Below, one piece after another: positions 22,091 through 22,422 of a stretch of 22,422 bases of DNA; within the stretch, counting starts at the first letter, position 1; each line of letters begins with the position of its first letter. This DNA comes from Rs1 sp034111875. Lineage in GTDB: Bacteria > Pseudomonadota > Gammaproteobacteria > Pseudomonadales > Balneatricaceae. A program made the position numbers and the translations under genes. The stretch spans positions 1-22,422 of the forward strand of contig JAWUWK010000132.1 in assembly GCA_034111875.1 (NCBI GenBank), read 5' to 3'. The notes beneath the pieces were generated by a model that was not told the DNA's origin, ran no database searches, and saw only the letters and a program-made list of their open reading frames with translations.

Positions 22091-22422
22091 TTAGTTAGAT
22101 TAGCTGGCAGCCGGATGCCACCGTTGATGATTTGCAGGGTCGAGCTAAAATTACCGATGCTCGGCGTGCTGATGCTGCTGCCTTGTATCACCCTAGTAGA
22201 CGTGGACGGGTTACCCCCCTCAGCTGGGATGCCTGCCAGCGACAGAAAGTTTGAGATTAGTTGCGTGATCTCATTTTGAACCGCTATTGGCTCGACAGAT
22301 AATAAGGTGATATCCGCCGTTAAGCCGGTTGGCTCCACAGGCAATGCGCTGGTATCCGCCGTTAAGCCGGTTGGCTCCACAGGCAATGCGCTGGTATCCG
22401 CCGTTAAGCCGGTTGGCTCCAC
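22087..22422 (-). CDS. C-terminal part of a large repeat-containing exoprotein, probable TpsA partner
   Basis: Open from the window edge to the TGA at 22087-22089, so only the last 111 or so residues are visible. The first part is a tandem repeat with unit VEPTGLTADTSALP. Next come a degenerate unit, then NEITQLISNFLSLAG and a tail TSTPSIGNFSSTLQ-like segment ending in IINGGIRLPANLTK. The final xGGIxLP pattern is common at the end of filamentous-hemagglutinin-like TpsA proteins. The overlap with tpsB (ATGA) indicates that both are translated from one mRNA. The methionine at the edge of the window is internal to a repeat and unlikely to be the true start. Function, probably adhesion or competition, is inferred from the partner only. 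Confidence 0.65.
   Translation of the reverse strand: MEPTGLTADTSALPVEPTGLTADTSALPVEPTGLTADITLLSVEPIAVQNEITQLISNFLSLAGIPAEGGNPSTSTRVIQGSSISTPSIGNFSSTLQIINGGIRLPANLTK
22279..22422 (-). repeat. 42-bp tandem repeats in the exoprotein gene
   Basis: A 42-bp unit starting TAAGCCGGTTGGCTCCAC (plus strand) begins at 22321, 22363 and 22405. The copies are identical as far as they are visible, and the last is cut by the window end. A diverged unit occupies 22279-22320. Each unit encodes 14 residues, so copy-number changes keep the reading frame. Confidence 0.9.

Noticed and set aside
22279..22422. CRISPR array
   Set aside because: The repeats are directly contiguous without spacers, lie in an open reading frame and have a 42-bp period divisible by three.
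1..22422. tRNA or rRNA genes
   Set aside because: No cloverleaf with a T-arm GTTCRA-type motif and no rRNA signature was noticed on either strand. A covariance search would be needed to be certain.

Overview
The window looks like a piece of a gammaproteobacterial chromosome. TrmJ (tRNA 2'-O-methyltransferase), RoxA (ribosomal protein L16 arginine hydroxylase) and a DUF3461 protein are typical of that class. Most of the window is moderately AT-rich and carries several decayed insertion sequences. A marine or host-associated sulfur-metabolising bacterium is plausible, but the genus cannot be read from the sequence.

Layout. 1-1139: a decayed IS4-family element, cut by the window start. 1378-3313: trmJ and roxA (+). 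3788-4438 (-): a DnaQ-fold protein that has lost most of its expected catalytic residues. 4597-9231 (-): a three-gene molybdoenzyme operon (catalytic subunit, four-cluster Fe-S protein, DmsC/NrfD-like anchor). The best match is the cytoplasmic-facing sulfite dehydrogenase SoeABC. 9658-12391 (+): cobS and cobT, an AAA+ ATPase and VWA partner, divergent from soe and without cobN here. The shared intergenic region holds a near-consensus promoter for cobS and a perfect 9+9 bp palindrome on the soe side. 12883-13275: a DUF3461 gene with a clear terminator. 13938-17303: a TRAP transporter operon (dctP, a possible 32-residue ORF, dctQ, dctM) closed by a strong hairpin.

17830-19990 is an insertion-sequence graveyard. 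It holds the C-terminal half of an IS256-family transposase, a 34-residue scrap of an IS66-family transposase, and an IS4-family copy. That copy has readable 15-bp inverted repeats and a 9-bp target duplication but a dead transposase. It is the inverted relative of the copy at the left end.

Beyond about 20280 the base composition changes sharply: one 60-base line in tpsB has 42 G+C, against 28 in a line from soeA. This part holds a two-partner secretion locus on the minus strand: the end of a large exoprotein gene with perfect 42-bp tandem repeats, an overlapping tpsB outer-membrane transporter, and a 57-bp remnant resembling the extreme N-terminus of a second exoprotein. It is probably horizontally acquired.

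How the genes may work together: SoeABC would oxidise sulfite to sulfate in the cytoplasm and pass electrons to the quinone pool. The TRAP system imports an organic acid, possibly a sulfonate that would release sulfite, but that link is inference. The role of CobST beside soe is the most open functional question.
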